DNA of 64,000 bases from Paenibacillus sp. LHD-38 (GCF_031157315.1 NZ_JAVIFU010000003.1:186001-250000); one strand, 5' to 3'; positions 1-10,334 are shown, counted from the stretch's first letter. Made by a program: numbers and translations. Notes: a model not told the origin generated them from the letters alone.

Positions 1-57
1 CGTCGGCTGGGGAGCCGCGTGACCTCTTTGTGCGCTGATGAACAGCGATAATTCCGA

Positions 58-1473
58 TTATTTTATGAAAGTATGAATAGGGTGACCTAACGCAACTTCA
101 GCTGCGTCAAGTACGATCTCACCAAGCGTAGGATGCGCATGAATCGTAAGCGCGATATCCTCAAGTGTTGCACCCATTTCGATTGCCAAAGCAAGCTCAG
201 CGATCATATTGGAAGCTTCAAGACCGATAATTTGCGCGCCGAGTAAAAGACCTGACTCTGCATCGGATACGAGCTTAACAAAACCTTCGTTAGCATTAAG
301 CGACATTGCGCGTCCATTGATAGCGAACGGGAATTTGCCGACTTTAACATTGTGGCCTTTGTCTTTCGCTTCTTTCTCGCTTAGACCGACGCTTGCGCAT
401 TCCGGATCAGAGAAGCAAACAGCTGGTACGCATTTATAGTCAATCACGCTAGCTTGACCTGAAATGGCTTCAGCGGCAACGCGGCCTTCATACATTGCTT
501 TGTGTGCAAGAGCAGGTCCTGCAATGATGTCGCCAATTGCGAAGATATGCGGAATGTTCGTACGGCACTGCTCATCAACTTCAACTAATCCTCGATCGGA
601 CAGCTTAACATTAATAAGGTCAAGACCAAGCTCACCATCGGTATTTGGACGACGTCCTACCGTTACAAGCAAGTAATCTGCCGTTACTTTTTCTTCTTTA
701 TCGCCAACTGTATAAGTTACAGTAACGTCTTTATCCGTTTGCTCAGCGCCTTTTGCTTGTGCGCCGGTAATAATATCGACTTTCGTGCTTTTCAGTTTCT
801 TCGCGACGATTGAAGACATATCTTTGTCAAAGCCCGGCAAGATCGCATCCGAACCTTCAATTACGGTTACTTTAGTGCCGAATTTGGAATACATTTGACC
901 AAGCTCGATTCCGATGTAGCCGCCGCCGATTACGACAAGGCTTTTTGGAATTTCAGGTAAGGACAATGCGCCAGTAGATGAAACGATTCGGCCGCCGTAA
1001 GGGAATGCTTTTAGTTCAATAGGACGTGAACCTGTAGCAATAATGCAGTTTTTGAAACGGTAACGCGGCGCTTCTTGATCGTTGAAAACACGCGCTTCGT
1101 TTTCGTTAATAAACATAACTTCGCCTTGGAAATATTGGACTTTGTTTGCTTTCAAAAGTGAAGCAACGCCGCCAGTCAATTTCTTGACGATACCCGCTTT
1201 AAACTCTTGTACTTTAGTAAAGTCAACTTTCGCTTCGCCTACTTCGATACCGAAAGCGGAAGCGTGGCTGATTGACTCATATTGATGGGAAGCAGAGATA
1301 AGTGCTTTCGATGGAATACAGCCCACGTTCAAGCATACGCCGCCCACATATTCTTTATCCACGATAAGTACGTTCTGACCAAGCTGAGCAGCACGGATTG
1401 CTGCTACATAACCGCCTGGACCCGCACCAATGACTAGAGTGTCAATGTCAAGGGAAGCATCACCTACGACCAT
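58..1473 (-). CDS. lpdA: Dihydrolipoyl dehydrogenase, E3 of the pyruvate dehydrogenase complex
   Basis: A 471-residue FAD flavoprotein that reoxidises the dihydrolipoyl arm of E2 and passes electrons to NAD+. The N-terminal FAD fold GAGPGG starts near residue 16. The redox disulfide is C47/C52 in GGVCLNVGCIPSK. A second dinucleotide fold, GGGYIG, lies in the middle, and the C-terminal HAHPT motif carries the catalytic base. Length is normal. The ATG has GGAGG 8 nt upstream. It is the last gene of the operon, beginning 3 nt after the E2 stop. In this context it most likely serves pyruvate dehydrogenase, although E3 can be shared with other 2-oxoacid complexes. Confidence 0.97.
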   Translation of the reverse strand: MVVGDASLDIDTLVIGAGPGGYVAAIRAAQLGQNVLIVDKEYVGGVCLNVGCIPSKALISASHQYESISHASAFGIEVGEAKVDFTKVQEFKAGIVKKLTGGVASLLKANKVQYFQGEVMFINENEARVFNDQEAPRYRFKNCIIATGSRPIELKAFPYGGRIVSSTGALSLPEIPKSLVVIGGGYIGIELGQMYSKFGTKVTVIEGSDAILPGFDKDMSSIVAKKLKSTKVDIITGAQAKGAEQTDKDVTVTYTVGDKEEKVTADYLLVTVGRRPNTDGELGLDLINVKLSDRGLVEVDEQCRTNIPHIFAIGDIIAGPALAHKAMYEGRVAAEAISGQASVIDYKCVPAVCFSDPECASVGLSEKEAKDKGHNVKVGKFPFAINGRAMSLNANEGFVKLVSDAESGLLLGAQIIGLEASNMIAELALAIEMGATLEDIALTIHAHPTLGEIVLDAAEVALGHPIHTFIK

Positions 1474-1476
1474 ATC

Positions 1477-2805
1477 TTATACCTCCATTATGAACAATTC
1501 TGGTTGGCCCAGAAGTGTTTTGATGTAATTCATAAAGTTTTGTGCTGTTGCGCCGTCGATTAGACGGTGGTCAAAGCTAAGGGAAAGAGCCATTACAGGA
1601 GCAGCAACGATTTCGCCGTTGCGAACAATCGCTTTTTCCGTAATTCTGCCCGTACCCAGAATAGCAACCTCAGGGAAATTGATAACTGGAGTGAAGAACA
1701 TACCGCCAGCCGAACCAATGTTCGAGATAGAAATCGTGCTGCCTTTCAATTCGTTGGCAGCAAGTTTGCCGTCGCGGCCGCGAGCAGCTAGATCACGAAT
1801 CGAATCCGCGATTTTGAACAAGTTTTTACGGTCTGCATCTTCGATTACAGGCACGATTAGACCGTTATCTGTATCGGTTGCGATACCGATATTGTAATAT
1901 TTGCGTAATACGATTTCTTGGTTAGCTTCATCAAGCGTCGAGTTCAAGATCGGGAACTCACGGCAAGCAGCCACGAGAGCTTTCACGATGAACGGCAAGT
2001 AAGTAAGCTTGGAGCCTTTTTTCTCTGCATAAGGTTTATATTTAGCACGAAGAGCGACAAGTTCCGTAACGTCAACTTCGTCCATAATGGTTACGTGAGG
2101 AGCCGTGTACACCGATTTGGACATTGCGTTGGCAATAATTTTACGAATACCTTTGAACGGTACGCGCTCTTCTGGACGGTAAGCCGATCCGGAAACGGTT
2201 TGCGCTGGTTTAGCATCGCCTGCACCTTTTGGCGCAACTTCAGCATTGCTCGATTGTTCAACTGCCGGAGCTGCATCCGCAGAAACAGCTGCAGGCGCGC
2301 CGCCAAAACCGTTAACATCTTCGCGGGTAATGCGGCCATTCTTGCCAGTTCCGCCGACTTGAGTCAGGTCTACACCCTTCTCGCGCGCAAACTTGCGAAT
2401 ACTTGGCGTTGCAAGCACAAGACCGCCAGTTGCTTTAGGGGCTGCCGCTGGAGCTTCTGCAGGCGCTTCTGCCTTAGGAGCTTCAACTGCCGGTGCTGCC
2501 GCTGCTGCAGGCGCTTCTGCTTTAGGAGCCTCTTCTGCTGGTGCTGCTTGCTCAGGCAATTCACCTTCTGCATCAATCAAAGCCACAATCTCGCCAACGT
2601 GGCAGACTTGACCGTCTTTTACAAGCACTTCAAGCACTTTACCGTTTACTGGGCAAGGTACTTCAACGATCGCTTTGTCGTTTTGAACTTCCATAATAAT
2701 GTCATCATCTGTAACCGTATCGCCGACTTTGATATGCACTTTAATGATTTCGCCTTCGTGCAAACCTTCGCCAAGCTCCGGGAAACGATATTCGAATTTA
2801 GCCAC
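1477..2805 (-). CDS. pdhC: Dihydrolipoamide acetyltransferase, E2 of pyruvate dehydrogenase
   Basis: This is the core of the complex and transfers the acetyl group from lipoate to CoA. The domains run as follows: one lipoyl domain (residues 1-78, lipoylated K44 in QNDKAIVEV), an Ala/Pro/Glu-rich flexible linker (about 80-130), the peripheral-subunit-binding domain (about 133-166, [13 protein letters not shown]), a second linker, and the catalytic domain (about 210-442) with [10 protein letters not shown] near the end. The total of 442 residues and one lipoyl domain is typical of Bacillales E2. The start is GTG with AGGAGG 9 nt upstream. It sits between pdhB and lpdA in the operon. The linker repeats explain the high local GC and the spurious long reading frames opposite. 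Confidence 0.97.
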   Translation of the reverse strand: MAKFEYRFPELGEGLHEGEIIKVHIKVGDTVTDDDIIMEVQNDKAIVEVPCPVNGKVLEVLVKDGQVCHVGEIVALIDAEGELPEQAAPAEEAPKAEAPAAAAAPAVEAPKAEAPAEAPAAAPKATGGLVLATPSIRKFAREKGVDLTQVGGTGKNGRITREDVNGFGGAPAAVSADAAPAVEQSSNAEVAPKGAGDAKPAQTVSGSAYRPEERVPFKGIRKIIANAMSKSVYTAPHVTIMDEVDVTELVALRAKYKPYAEKKGSKLTYLPFIVKALVAACREFPILNSTLDEANQEIVLRKYYNIGIATDTDNGLIVPVIEDADRKNLFKIADSIRDLAARGRDGKLAANELKGSTISISNIGSAGGMFFTPVINFPEVAILGTGRITEKAIVRNGEIVAAPVMALSLSFDHRLIDGATAQNFMNYIKTLLGQPELFIMEV

Positions 2806-2820
2806 CGCTAGTAACCTCCT

Positions 2821-3798
2821 TTAAAAGTTCAGAACTTTTTGAACCGCTGCAGAGATACGAGCTACCGAAGGAAGCCACGCATCCTCAACAAGAGCAAACG
2901 GATAAACGGTATCCGGTCCAGCTACGCGAAGTACTGGAGCTTCCAAGTGAAGAATTGCATTTTCATTGATTTGAGCGATTACTTCCGCCGCTGCGCCGGA
3001 TGTTTTTTGTGCTTCTTGAACGACAATCGCGCGGTTCGTTTTTTTGATCGAAGCAACGATAGTATCGATATCAAGCGGAACAAGCGAACGAAGATCAATT
3101 ACCTCCGCTTTTACTCCTGTTTTCTCAAGCTCTTCCGCTGCTTTCACTGCTGTATGAACCATAAGGCCATAAGTAATGATTGTAACGTCACTACCCTCGC
3201 GAACTACGTTCGCTTTACCGATCTCAACGGTATATTCTCCTTCAGGAACGTCAGCTTTAAACGCACGATACAAATTTAAATGCTCCATGAAGAATACAGG
3301 ATCATTATCGCGAATTGCCGAAATCATCAACCCTTTTGCATCGTAAGGGTTCGAAGGAATGACTACCTTGATTCCCGGTGTTTGAATCGCAAGACCTTCT
3401 AGCGAATCCGTGTGCAGCTCTGCCGCTTTTACGCCGCCGCCGAAAGGCGTACGGAATACGATTGGCGAATTGTAGCGGCCGCCAGAGCGGTAACGCATAC
3501 GTGCAGCTTGGACAAACATTTGGTCAAGTGCTTCATATATAAAGCCTACGAATTGAATTTCTGCGATTGGACGGAAGCCTTGCAAGCCCATCCCTACTGC
3601 CATACCTGCAAGTGCAGACTCGGCAAGCGGCGTATCGAATACGCGATCTTCGCCAAACTCTTCTTGCAAACCTTCTGTCACACGGAATACTCCGCCGACT
3701 TTACCTACGTCCTCACCGAAGATGACAACGTTTGAGTCACGTTTAAGTTCTACGCGCATCGCATCGCGAATTGCTTCCAACATATTCATTTGAGCCAT
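2821..3798 (-). CDS. pdhB: Pyruvate dehydrogenase E1 component, beta subunit
   Basis: A 325-residue transketolase-like beta chain that pairs with PdhA to form the thiamine-diphosphate-dependent E1. The N-terminal [18 protein letters not shown] segment and the central RMRYRSGG and [12 protein letters not shown] motifs are characteristic of E1-beta. The C-terminal half is the transketolase C domain ([11 protein letters not shown]). Length is standard. The gene lies 20 nt downstream of pdhA and 15 nt upstream of pdhC, so the four genes should be co-transcribed. A branched-chain 2-oxoacid E1-beta is the main alternative, but the four-gene order with a single-lipoyl E2 favours pyruvate. Confidence 0.96.
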   Translation of the reverse strand: MAQMNMLEAIRDAMRVELKRDSNVVIFGEDVGKVGGVFRVTEGLQEEFGEDRVFDTPLAESALAGMAVGMGLQGFRPIAEIQFVGFIYEALDQMFVQAARMRYRSGGRYNSPIVFRTPFGGGVKAAELHTDSLEGLAIQTPGIKVVIPSNPYDAKGLMISAIRDNDPVFFMEHLNLYRAFKADVPEGEYTVEIGKANVVREGSDVTIITYGLMVHTAVKAAEELEKTGVKAEVIDLRSLVPLDIDTIVASIKKTNRAIVVQEAQKTSGAAAEVIAQINENAILHLEAPVLRVAGPDTVYPFALVEDAWLPSVARISAAVQKVLNF

Positions 3799-3818
3799 GA
3801 TCGTCTGTTCCTCCTCTA

Positions 3819-4895
<1,077 letters not shown>

Positions 4896-4943
4896 TCACC
4901 TCAATCGAAATATTTGAAAATCGTTTACCTCTGTTATAGAATT

Positions 4944-4973
4944 ATTATAAACCTGTTTAACGAAAATGGTCAA
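4944..4973 (-). promoter_or_regulatory. Predicted sigma-A promoter of the pdh operon
   Basis: On the minus strand a TTGACC -35 (4968-4973) and a perfect TATAAT -10 (4944-4949) are separated by 18 nt, ending about 58 nt before the pdhA start. The 290-base gap between pdhA and the divergent esterase otherwise holds an A/T-rich run and no open frame that looks coding. Confidence 0.6.
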
Positions 4974-5176
4974 AGCAAAAAACAAAAAAACCGTTGTTTT
5001 TTCGCTGATTCTCATCATTCTCTTAAGAAATTGTATATGCTACAGACTTATTTTTTTAGTATAACAGCATAATACAACAAGACAGAAATAGATGCGATTC
5101 CCATGATTACCTTTCTATTGTTTACCCACAACCGTACGTTTCCATTCAATGAATTAAAACATGAGGAGAGAAAGCT

Positions 5177-5914
5177 ATGACAGATGAGCGCTATTTAAAA
5201 AGAAAGATAGTGAAGGAAACCGTGCCAAGCCGTTTCCTGCCGGAACAAGCTCGAAATTTACGTATATTTTTGCCGCCTGGCTATAACGAGGTATTGAGCT
5301 ACCCTGTCGTATACTGTCAGGACGGAGAGGATTTTTTCAACTTCGGACGTATCGCAACGACGGCTACCCGGTTGATTTTGGACGAAGGCCTGGAGCCCTT
5401 CATTATCGTAGGCGTTGACGTCGACAAAAAACTTCGTACGGAGGAATACACGCCGGGCGGCAATCGACATGCAAACTATATCCGCTTTTTCGCTGAAGAG
5501 CTGCTACCATTCGTTGAAGAGCGCTATGCCGTAAGACAGCAACCAGAGCATCGCTTGCTTGCTGGAGATTCACTTGGCGGCTCGGTATCGCTGCATTTAG
5601 CGCTAACCTATCCACATCTGTTTACGCGAGTGATGTCTTTATCTGGCGCATACTACGGCGTCTCGCAAAATATAATTTCAGAGGCCGGCGATCTGAGCTG
5701 GCTGACTATTTATATGATTGTTGGACTTCAAGAGGACGCATATGAGACGGACCGAGGCGTGTTCGATTTCGTTGCTTTGAATCGGAACGCTAAGGCGCTG
5801 CTGGAGTTGAAGCAAGCCACGATTTTCTACGAAGAGAAGGATGGCAAGCATCAATGGGGCTTCTGGCAAAAAGAGCTTGATCAAGCCCTCACTTATTTTA
5901 TCGAAGTAGAATAA
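5177..5914 (+). CDS. Alpha/beta-hydrolase esterase (enterochelin-esterase/YbbA-like)
   Basis: This is a 245-residue alpha/beta hydrolase of the putative-esterase family that includes enterochelin esterase, S-formylglutathione hydrolase and Bacillus YbbA/BesA. The nucleophile elbow is GDSLGG (LLAGDSLGGSVSLHLA), an upstream strand motif reads YPVVYCQDGEDFF, and the catalytic His is probably in GKHQWGFW near the C-terminus. There is no signal peptide, so it is cytoplasmic. The ATG follows GAGGAG. It is a single gene divergent from the pdh operon. Its substrate cannot be told from sequence: siderophore ester and general carboxyl ester are both possible, and no siderophore gene is nearby. Confidence 0.8.
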   Translation: MTDERYLKRKIVKETVPSRFLPEQARNLRIFLPPGYNEVLSYPVVYCQDGEDFFNFGRIATTATRLILDEGLEPFIIVGVDVDKKLRTEEYTPGGNRHANYIRFFAEELLPFVEERYAVRQQPEHRLLAGDSLGGSVSLHLALTYPHLFTRVMSLSGAYYGVSQNIISEAGDLSWLTIYMIVGLQEDAYETDRGVFDFVALNRNAKALLELKQATIFYEEKDGKHQWGFWQKELDQALTYFIEVE

Positions 5915-5916
5915 AT

Positions 5917-6030
5917 CAAGCGTAAACGGCTATCGCCGTCCGTCCACAGTGGCAAAAGCTATCGTTTCGCGGAGATATATAAGCACATTTATAAGTGAAA
6001 ACTTATAAATTCTTATATATTCAAAAAAAG
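5917..6030 (+). repeat. Dispersed palindrome-rich repeat, copy 1
   Basis: This block of about 114 bp starts 2 nt after the esterase stop. It matches a second copy at 27026-27133 in the same orientation over nearly its full length, at roughly 85% by eye. Shared landmarks are ACGGCT...GCCGTC, GGCAAAAGCT, CGTTTCGCG, GATATATAAGCACATTTATAAG and the closing TTCAAAAAA. It contains the inverted repeat TTATAAGT...ACTTATAA. Its end abuts a terminator stem. Confidence 0.8.
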
Positions 6031-6079
6031 AAACTGTTTAGCAGTCTCCATTCGGAACTGCTGAACAGCTTCTTTTTTT
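6022..6079. terminator. Bidirectional intrinsic terminator between esterase and phosphatase genes
   Basis: A long stem (AAGAAACTGTTTAGCAGT pairing with ACTGCTGAACAGCTTC) has an A run on one side and a T7 run on the other. It can therefore stop transcription from both convergent genes. Confidence 0.8.
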
Positions 6080-6090
6080 AAAACACCATC

Positions 6091-6579
6091 TTAAACAAAT
6101 TTCATATCCGCTTGAATCCGTTTCAGCAGCTCCTTGCAGCCGCTGTCCACCAGTTCAAAAACAAATGGAAAGTTTCCGTCATAATAAGGATCAGGCACAT
6201 CAGCTATTCCCCTATCCGGAAGAAGCTCCATAAAAGTAAATAGCTTGGCCCCGCTCTCCTCGATTCCTGCTTTCTCAAGAAGCTCACGGACATCGCGGAG
6301 ATTTTTCGTATCCAAACACACAATATAATCAAAGGATTCGAAATCACTCTCAGCGACCAATCTAGCCTTCATGCCCTGATGAGAAATTTGATGCTGATCC
6401 AGCAGCTTCCTAGTGCCTTCATGCGGAGGATGTCCCAAATGCCAATCTCCGGTTCCAGCAGAATCAACCTCAATACGGTCGGCTAAATGAGCTTGTTCCA
6501 CTTGATGCCGCATAACTGCTTCAGCCATCGGCGAGCGGCATATATTGCCTAAGCATACAAACAAAATATGTGCTTTCAT
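6091..6579 (-). CDS. Low-molecular-weight protein-tyrosine-phosphatase
   Basis: A 162-residue cytosolic phosphatase with the diagnostic active-site loop C9-L-G-N-I-C-R15-S at the N-terminus and the general-acid DPYYDG motif (VPDPYYDGNF) near residue 130. Length is typical of the family (Bacillus YfkJ/YwlE). The related arginine phosphatase YwlE carries Thr within its loop, whereas this one has Ile (CLGNICRS). That favours a tyrosine phosphatase, a point drawn from family knowledge rather than proof. Its ATG overlaps the stop of the upstream TRIC-like gene by 4 nt (ATGA), implying translational coupling. Confidence 0.9.
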   Translation of the reverse strand: MKAHILFVCLGNICRSPMAEAVMRHQVEQAHLADRIEVDSAGTGDWHLGHPPHEGTRKLLDQHQISHQGMKARLVAESDFESFDYIVCLDTKNLRDVRELLEKAGIEESGAKLFTFMELLPDRGIADVPDPYYDGNFPFVFELVDSGCKELLKRIQADMKFV

Positions 6580-7223
6580 GAGTTACCTCTTTTCTGCTGT
6601 TCATGAGTGGTATCAATATGAAGCGATCGACGGGGAAGCTTCCATTTGTAATATACCGAAAGCATACGGAAGCTAATGATAACAACAAATAAAAATAAGA
6701 GCTCCAAGGTCGATTTAACCCATCCAAGTCCGACCACAAGGCCTGCCAGCATGGCCCAAACGGCATAAATCTCGTCCTTGAGCACTAGCGGCTTGCGCCC
6801 TGCCAACACGTCGCGAATAATTCCGCCGCCGATTCCAGTAAGCATTGCCGCAACAAGAACCGCGCTTAGGGGATGCTTCATTTGCGTGGCATATAATGCA
6901 CCTTGGATGGCAAACGCCGATAAACCAATCGCATCGAAAAAAGCTTCGCTTTTGCGCCACCGCTGGATCCATACGACCGGCAAGAGAAACGCAATCGTCA
7001 TTGCGATCATTGCTATTTTGAACAAATAACCTTGATTCCATAGCGATGTTACCGGCATACCGATCAATAAATTACGTACAACCCCTCCGCCGAATGCCGT
7101 TACCAAGCCTAGTACGAACACGCCCAAAATATCGTACTCTTCCTCCATCGCCACAATCGCTCCGCTGACAGCGAAGGCAACTGTCCCGATAATACTGAAA
7201 ATCCCAAAAATGTCCATACTCAC
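6576..7223 (-). CDS. TRIC-type trimeric cation channel family membrane protein (YadS/YvgT-like)
   Basis: A 215-residue polytopic membrane protein made of two homologous glycine-rich halves. Each half carries the signature found here as AFGGGVVRNLLIGMP and GIGGGIIRDVLAG, with about seven hydrophobic segments. Prokaryotic TRIC homologues are potassium-permeable channels. I chose the GTG at 7223 because AGGAG lies 8 nt upstream and the protein then starts close to the first membrane helix (MDIFGIFSIIGTVAFAVSGA). A frame open to 7319 would add a polar stretch without family support. It is coupled to the downstream phosphatase gene by an ATGA overlap; no functional link is known. Confidence 0.85.
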   Translation of the reverse strand: MSMDIFGIFSIIGTVAFAVSGAIVAMEEEYDILGVFVLGLVTAFGGGVVRNLLIGMPVTSLWNQGYLFKIAMIAMTIAFLLPVVWIQRWRKSEAFFDAIGLSAFAIQGALYATQMKHPLSAVLVAAMLTGIGGGIIRDVLAGRKPLVLKDEIYAVWAMLAGLVVGLGWVKSTLELLFLFVVIISFRMLSVYYKWKLPRRSLHIDTTHEQQKRGNS

Positions 7224-7442
7224 TGCTTTAACTCCTCGCTTCCCGTCCATGAACCGACCTGATTCGTCGGTACTTTCCTTCACCATTTTAGCTGGGAGCC
7301 TGCGGTTTCGCAACGACAAATTTCGCAGAATCCGACTACAGCATGACGGCTTAATTGGGCTGCCTCTAGTTTTTAGGGGACAAAAGGCTTTATACTTAAA
7401 ATGTTTGAAGTCAATTCTGCCTGGAAGAAAGGATAATATGTT

Positions 7443-8081
7443 ATGCAGCCTCGTATCGCGATTTGCACAGGCGGCCAGCTCGGCGCCTTTGCCCTTGAAT
7501 ATATAAAATCCGCTGATTTGCTCATCGGGGCCGATAGCGGTGCCCGCTTTCTAATTTCCCAGGGCTTTCGCCCGGATATTTCAATCGGTGATTTTGATTC
7601 GGTTTCGGAAGATGAGCTGGCCATCATTCGAACGAAAAGCGGCCAGACCATAGCTTGCGACCCCATTGACAAAGACTATACCGATACGGAAATGGCCGTT
7701 AGGCTTGCCTTGGATATGCAGCCCCGGGAGCTCGTCCTGCTCGGCGCTCTTGGAACAAGGTTCGACCATTCGCTTGCAAATGTGCATTTACTTGCTCTAG
7801 CCGCACAGCAAAAGGTTCCTGCTACCATCATTGACGAACATAATAAAATTACACTGTTAACGGATCAAGCGACGATTGAGCAGCTAGGCTATCCAAACGT
7901 TTCCCTGCTCCCTCTGTCTTTGCAAGTAAAAGGCATTACGCTGACAGGCTTCCAATACCCGCTCACGGATGCAGAATTATCAATTGGGCAATCCCTTGGA
8001 ATCAGTAACGTTCTGCTCTCGGCAGTTGGCCGCATCGAAATCAAAGAAGGGTTATTACTGGTTATCCAAAGCCGAGATTAG
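7443..8081 (+). CDS. thiN: Thiamine pyrophosphokinase
   Basis: A 212-residue enzyme that converts thiamine to thiamine diphosphate with ATP. The family motifs are in order: GADSGARFL, the metal-binding GDFDSV, DKDYTDTEMAV, and GALGTRFDHSLANVHLL. The beta-sandwich C-terminal domain carries the SLLPLS and LTGFQYPL segments. Length matches the family. AAAGGA lies 9 nt before the ATG. It stands alone, and no TPP riboswitch sequence is visible in the 120 bases upstream. Its product is the cofactor of the pyruvate dehydrogenase encoded 2.5 kb away. Confidence 0.92.
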   Translation: MQPRIAICTGGQLGAFALEYIKSADLLIGADSGARFLISQGFRPDISIGDFDSVSEDELAIIRTKSGQTIACDPIDKDYTDTEMAVRLALDMQPRELVLLGALGTRFDHSLANVHLLALAAQQKVPATIIDEHNKITLLTDQATIEQLGYPNVSLLPLSLQVKGITLTGFQYPLTDAELSIGQSLGISNVLLSAVGRIEIKEGLLLVIQSRD

Positions 8082-8137
8082 TTGAATCAATAAAAAGCCG
8101 ATACCTTTTGGCAAGGACTAACCGCAGGTGGAGAAGC

Positions 8138-8189
8138 AGGGAGCCACAAATCTAAATCGATAACGGATTTTGGTCTCCCTAATCTTTTC
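8138..8189 (+). terminator. Intrinsic terminator after thiN
   Basis: GGGAGCCACAAATC pairs with GATTTTGGTCTCCC across a 13-base loop, with a mismatch in the stem, and is followed by a T-rich stretch. It is placed between two convergent genes. Confidence 0.55.
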
Positions 8190-8197
8190 CTGCAAGA

Positions 8198-10171
8198 TCA
8201 ATAAATATCTTCTTCTGGCGTAACAATCGCAAGACCGTCCACATGCTTGCGGCTCATCAGCTTTCGTGCTTTTCTGTTTTCCTTGGATTCGAACACAATA
8301 TCCAAATCATATTGCTCATCCGGGTAAAGCTTTGTTTTCGGGATATAAAGCTTCATGCGCTTGTGATTAAAAGTAAGCTTTTGCCCCTGGACTTGAACAA
8401 TCACATTACCGCGTTCATCGGCAGGACGATAAACAACCCCCATTCGGTTAATCGGGTAAATCCAGACGGCGTCCCCTTTTACGAAAGGCTTGGCTGACGC
8501 TTTTACGGTAACCTCTTCCGGATTCCCGCTTGCATTTTTATTCGAGCCTGCTCCCTCAGTTGCTGCGTATTGCGTACTTTTCCGTTCACCTGAGTGGTTT
8601 GATTGCTTAGGAGTTGACTTCTCGAAAGATTCAGAAGCGTTGCGATCCTTCTTCTCTAACAATTCCTCTGCGCGAAGCAATACTTCCTCTGGCAATCCGA
8701 ACCGCCTGGCTATCGCAAAAGCATGGCTGTCTCCTGCTTCCCCCATTTCTAATCGATAGAGCGGCTTTAACGTTTCTGCGTCAAAGGCCATTTTCCCGTT
8801 TTGGCAGCCTGCCGTACGAGCAGCAAATGCTTTGATTTCATTGAAATGCGTCGTAGCCGCCGCTAAGGCCCCGCGCTTTAGAAGCTGCTCCAATAAAGCG
8901 ATGGAGAGAGCGATTCCTTCTGAAGGATCTGTGCCTGCTGCAAGCTCATCAAGCAAAAGCAGCGACCTTGGACCGGCCGCTTGAAGCATTTCCTTCAGAA
9001 CGGTGATATGAGACGAGAATGTGCTTAGCGATTGCTCAAGACTTTGGCCATCGCCTACATCCGCAATTACCTGATGGAACACACCGATTTCGCTTCCTTC
9101 ATCTGCGGGAACCAATAAACCGGATTGCACCATCAGCACAAACAGGCCAATGGTTTTCAAGGTTACGGTTTTTCCCCCTGTATTGGGCCCCGTAATAATA
9201 AGCTGCTTCCAGTTATAGCCTAGCTCGACATGAAGCGGTATGCTGGCATGGCCTAACAATGGATGGCGGGCACTTACGAGCCGGATGACCGGCTGTTCGG
9301 ACAGCCTGATTTTTTTTCCGTCGTAGAAACGTGAAAGCTTGGCACGGGCAGTTATAAAATCAAAGGATGCCATTGCCTCTACATTGCGAAACAGCTCCGA
9401 GGAAAACGATTCTGCCAGCTCGGATAGCCGAGCTAATATGACCGTGCGTTCCCGCTCCTCTTCAGCCTTCCATTGCTGCAGCTCGACCTGAAGATCAGCC
9501 ACATCGAGCGGCTCAATGAACAGAGTCTGCCCGCTTGCAGATTCGTCCCATACGGTTCCAGGTACCTGCTTTCGCAGCTCCCTTTTGACTGCTATGACAA
9601 AACGGTCACGCCGTTTGCTAATGACCGGTTCCTGCAAGGAAGACCGGTATTTGTTTAAAGCATGCTCCATCTTTTTGTGAATTTTATCTTCAGATGCATA
9701 GATATGCCTGCGGATATAAGCAAGATCGGCGCTCGCTTGATCCGTAATTAAGCCATAGCGTATGCAGCGGTTCAATTCTTCACGCAGGACGGGGCAATCA
9801 TACATGGACTCAGCGTAAGACGCTATCGTTGGTGCGATGTCGCGCTTACTGTACATATATTTTTTCATTTGCACGACGGATGTCAGCCATACCGACAGCT
9901 GCTCCATTTCTTGTTCGTTATAGATGCGCCCTTTGCCCAGTAGCGCCAAGAAAGGATCGATGCCATCCATTGCGGATAACGGGATGCTTGCCCCGCTTCC
10001 AAGCAAAAGCGCAGCTTCCTCCGTCTCCTGCAGCCATGCTTCAACCTGACGCTGCTTTGCGCTAGGCTCATGACGCCCTGCTAATTGCCGGCCAGCAGGC
10101 GATACGGTAAAGCTAATCATAGCTTCCTTAACTTTATCAAATTCCAATCTTCGCCAAGATGCTTCATTCAT
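8198..10171 (-). CDS. MutS2-like ATPase without Smr domain
   Basis: A 657-residue protein of the MutS2 branch. An N-terminal core/clamp region (about 1-290) is followed by an ABC-type MutS ATPase with Walker A GPNTGGKT (residues 328-335), the signature region SLSTFSSH, Walker B LLLLDELAAGTDPSEG and the TTHFNEIK switch. After a polar, Ser/Lys-rich linker comes a KOW-like beta domain (KGDAVWIYPINRMGVVYR). Full-length MutS2 (about 785 residues) continues into an Smr endonuclease domain, but here the protein ends after about 40 further residues. MutS2 of Bacillus subtilis acts on collided ribosomes; whether this shorter form does is inference. The ATG at 10171 has GAGGAGG upstream, and a terminator hairpin lies within any longer frame, so I exclude an upstream start. 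Confidence 0.85.
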   Translation of the reverse strand: MNEASWRRLEFDKVKEAMISFTVSPAGRQLAGRHEPSAKQRQVEAWLQETEEAALLLGSGASIPLSAMDGIDPFLALLGKGRIYNEQEMEQLSVWLTSVVQMKKYMYSKRDIAPTIASYAESMYDCPVLREELNRCIRYGLITDQASADLAYIRRHIYASEDKIHKKMEHALNKYRSSLQEPVISKRRDRFVIAVKRELRKQVPGTVWDESASGQTLFIEPLDVADLQVELQQWKAEEERERTVILARLSELAESFSSELFRNVEAMASFDFITARAKLSRFYDGKKIRLSEQPVIRLVSARHPLLGHASIPLHVELGYNWKQLIITGPNTGGKTVTLKTIGLFVLMVQSGLLVPADEGSEIGVFHQVIADVGDGQSLEQSLSTFSSHITVLKEMLQAAGPRSLLLLDELAAGTDPSEGIALSIALLEQLLKRGALAAATTHFNEIKAFAARTAGCQNGKMAFDAETLKPLYRLEMGEAGDSHAFAIARRFGLPEEVLLRAEELLEKKDRNASESFEKSTPKQSNHSGERKSTQYAATEGAGSNKNASGNPEEVTVKASAKPFVKGDAVWIYPINRMGVVYRPADERGNVIVQVQGQKLTFNHKRMKLYIPKTKLYPDEQYDLDIVFESKENRKARKLMSRKHVDGLAIVTPEEDIY

Positions 10172-10195
10172 TTTTATAGCCTCCTCTAATTTTGA

Positions 10196-10241
10196 ATAAA
10201 AAAAAGACAGAAATAGAACGCGGGTGCGTTCCACTTCTGTC
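10196..10241 (-). terminator. Intrinsic terminator in the leader of the MutS2-like gene
   Basis: On the minus strand, GACAGAA and GAACGC pair with GCGTTC and TTCTGTC around a short loop, followed by eight or more T. It lies only about 25 bases before the ribosome site of the gene, where it would block expression unless bypassed. That is the arrangement of a transcription attenuator. Confidence 0.75.
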
Positions 10242-10307
10242 TCAATCGACTAAGCTCCAATCCCATTTCCAAACGCTCATAATAAACGTTTTCCTAAAAA
10301 TGGGTAC

Positions 10308-10334
10308 AAAAAAACCGTGCTGTGGTAGCACGGT
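10308..10334 (-). terminator. First intrinsic terminator in the same leader
   Basis: CCGTGC and GCACGG form a stem around TACCACA, followed by T7 on the minus strand. It lies about 70 bases upstream of the second terminator and would end a leader RNA of roughly 240 nt starting at the predicted promoter. Confidence 0.75.

Noticed and set aside
2370..2620. Low-complexity repeat in pdhC as a possible recombination or frameshift site
   Set aside because: It encodes the normal Ala/Pro linker of E2 and the frame is intact.
1918..2811. 297-codon plus-strand frame opposite pdhC
   Set aside because: It is antisense to the E2 gene, rich in Cys/Arg from the complement of Ala/Pro/Glu codons, and resembles no protein family.
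7320..7442. TPP riboswitch before thiN
   Set aside because: The CTGAGA and related conserved segments are absent in the 120 bases upstream.
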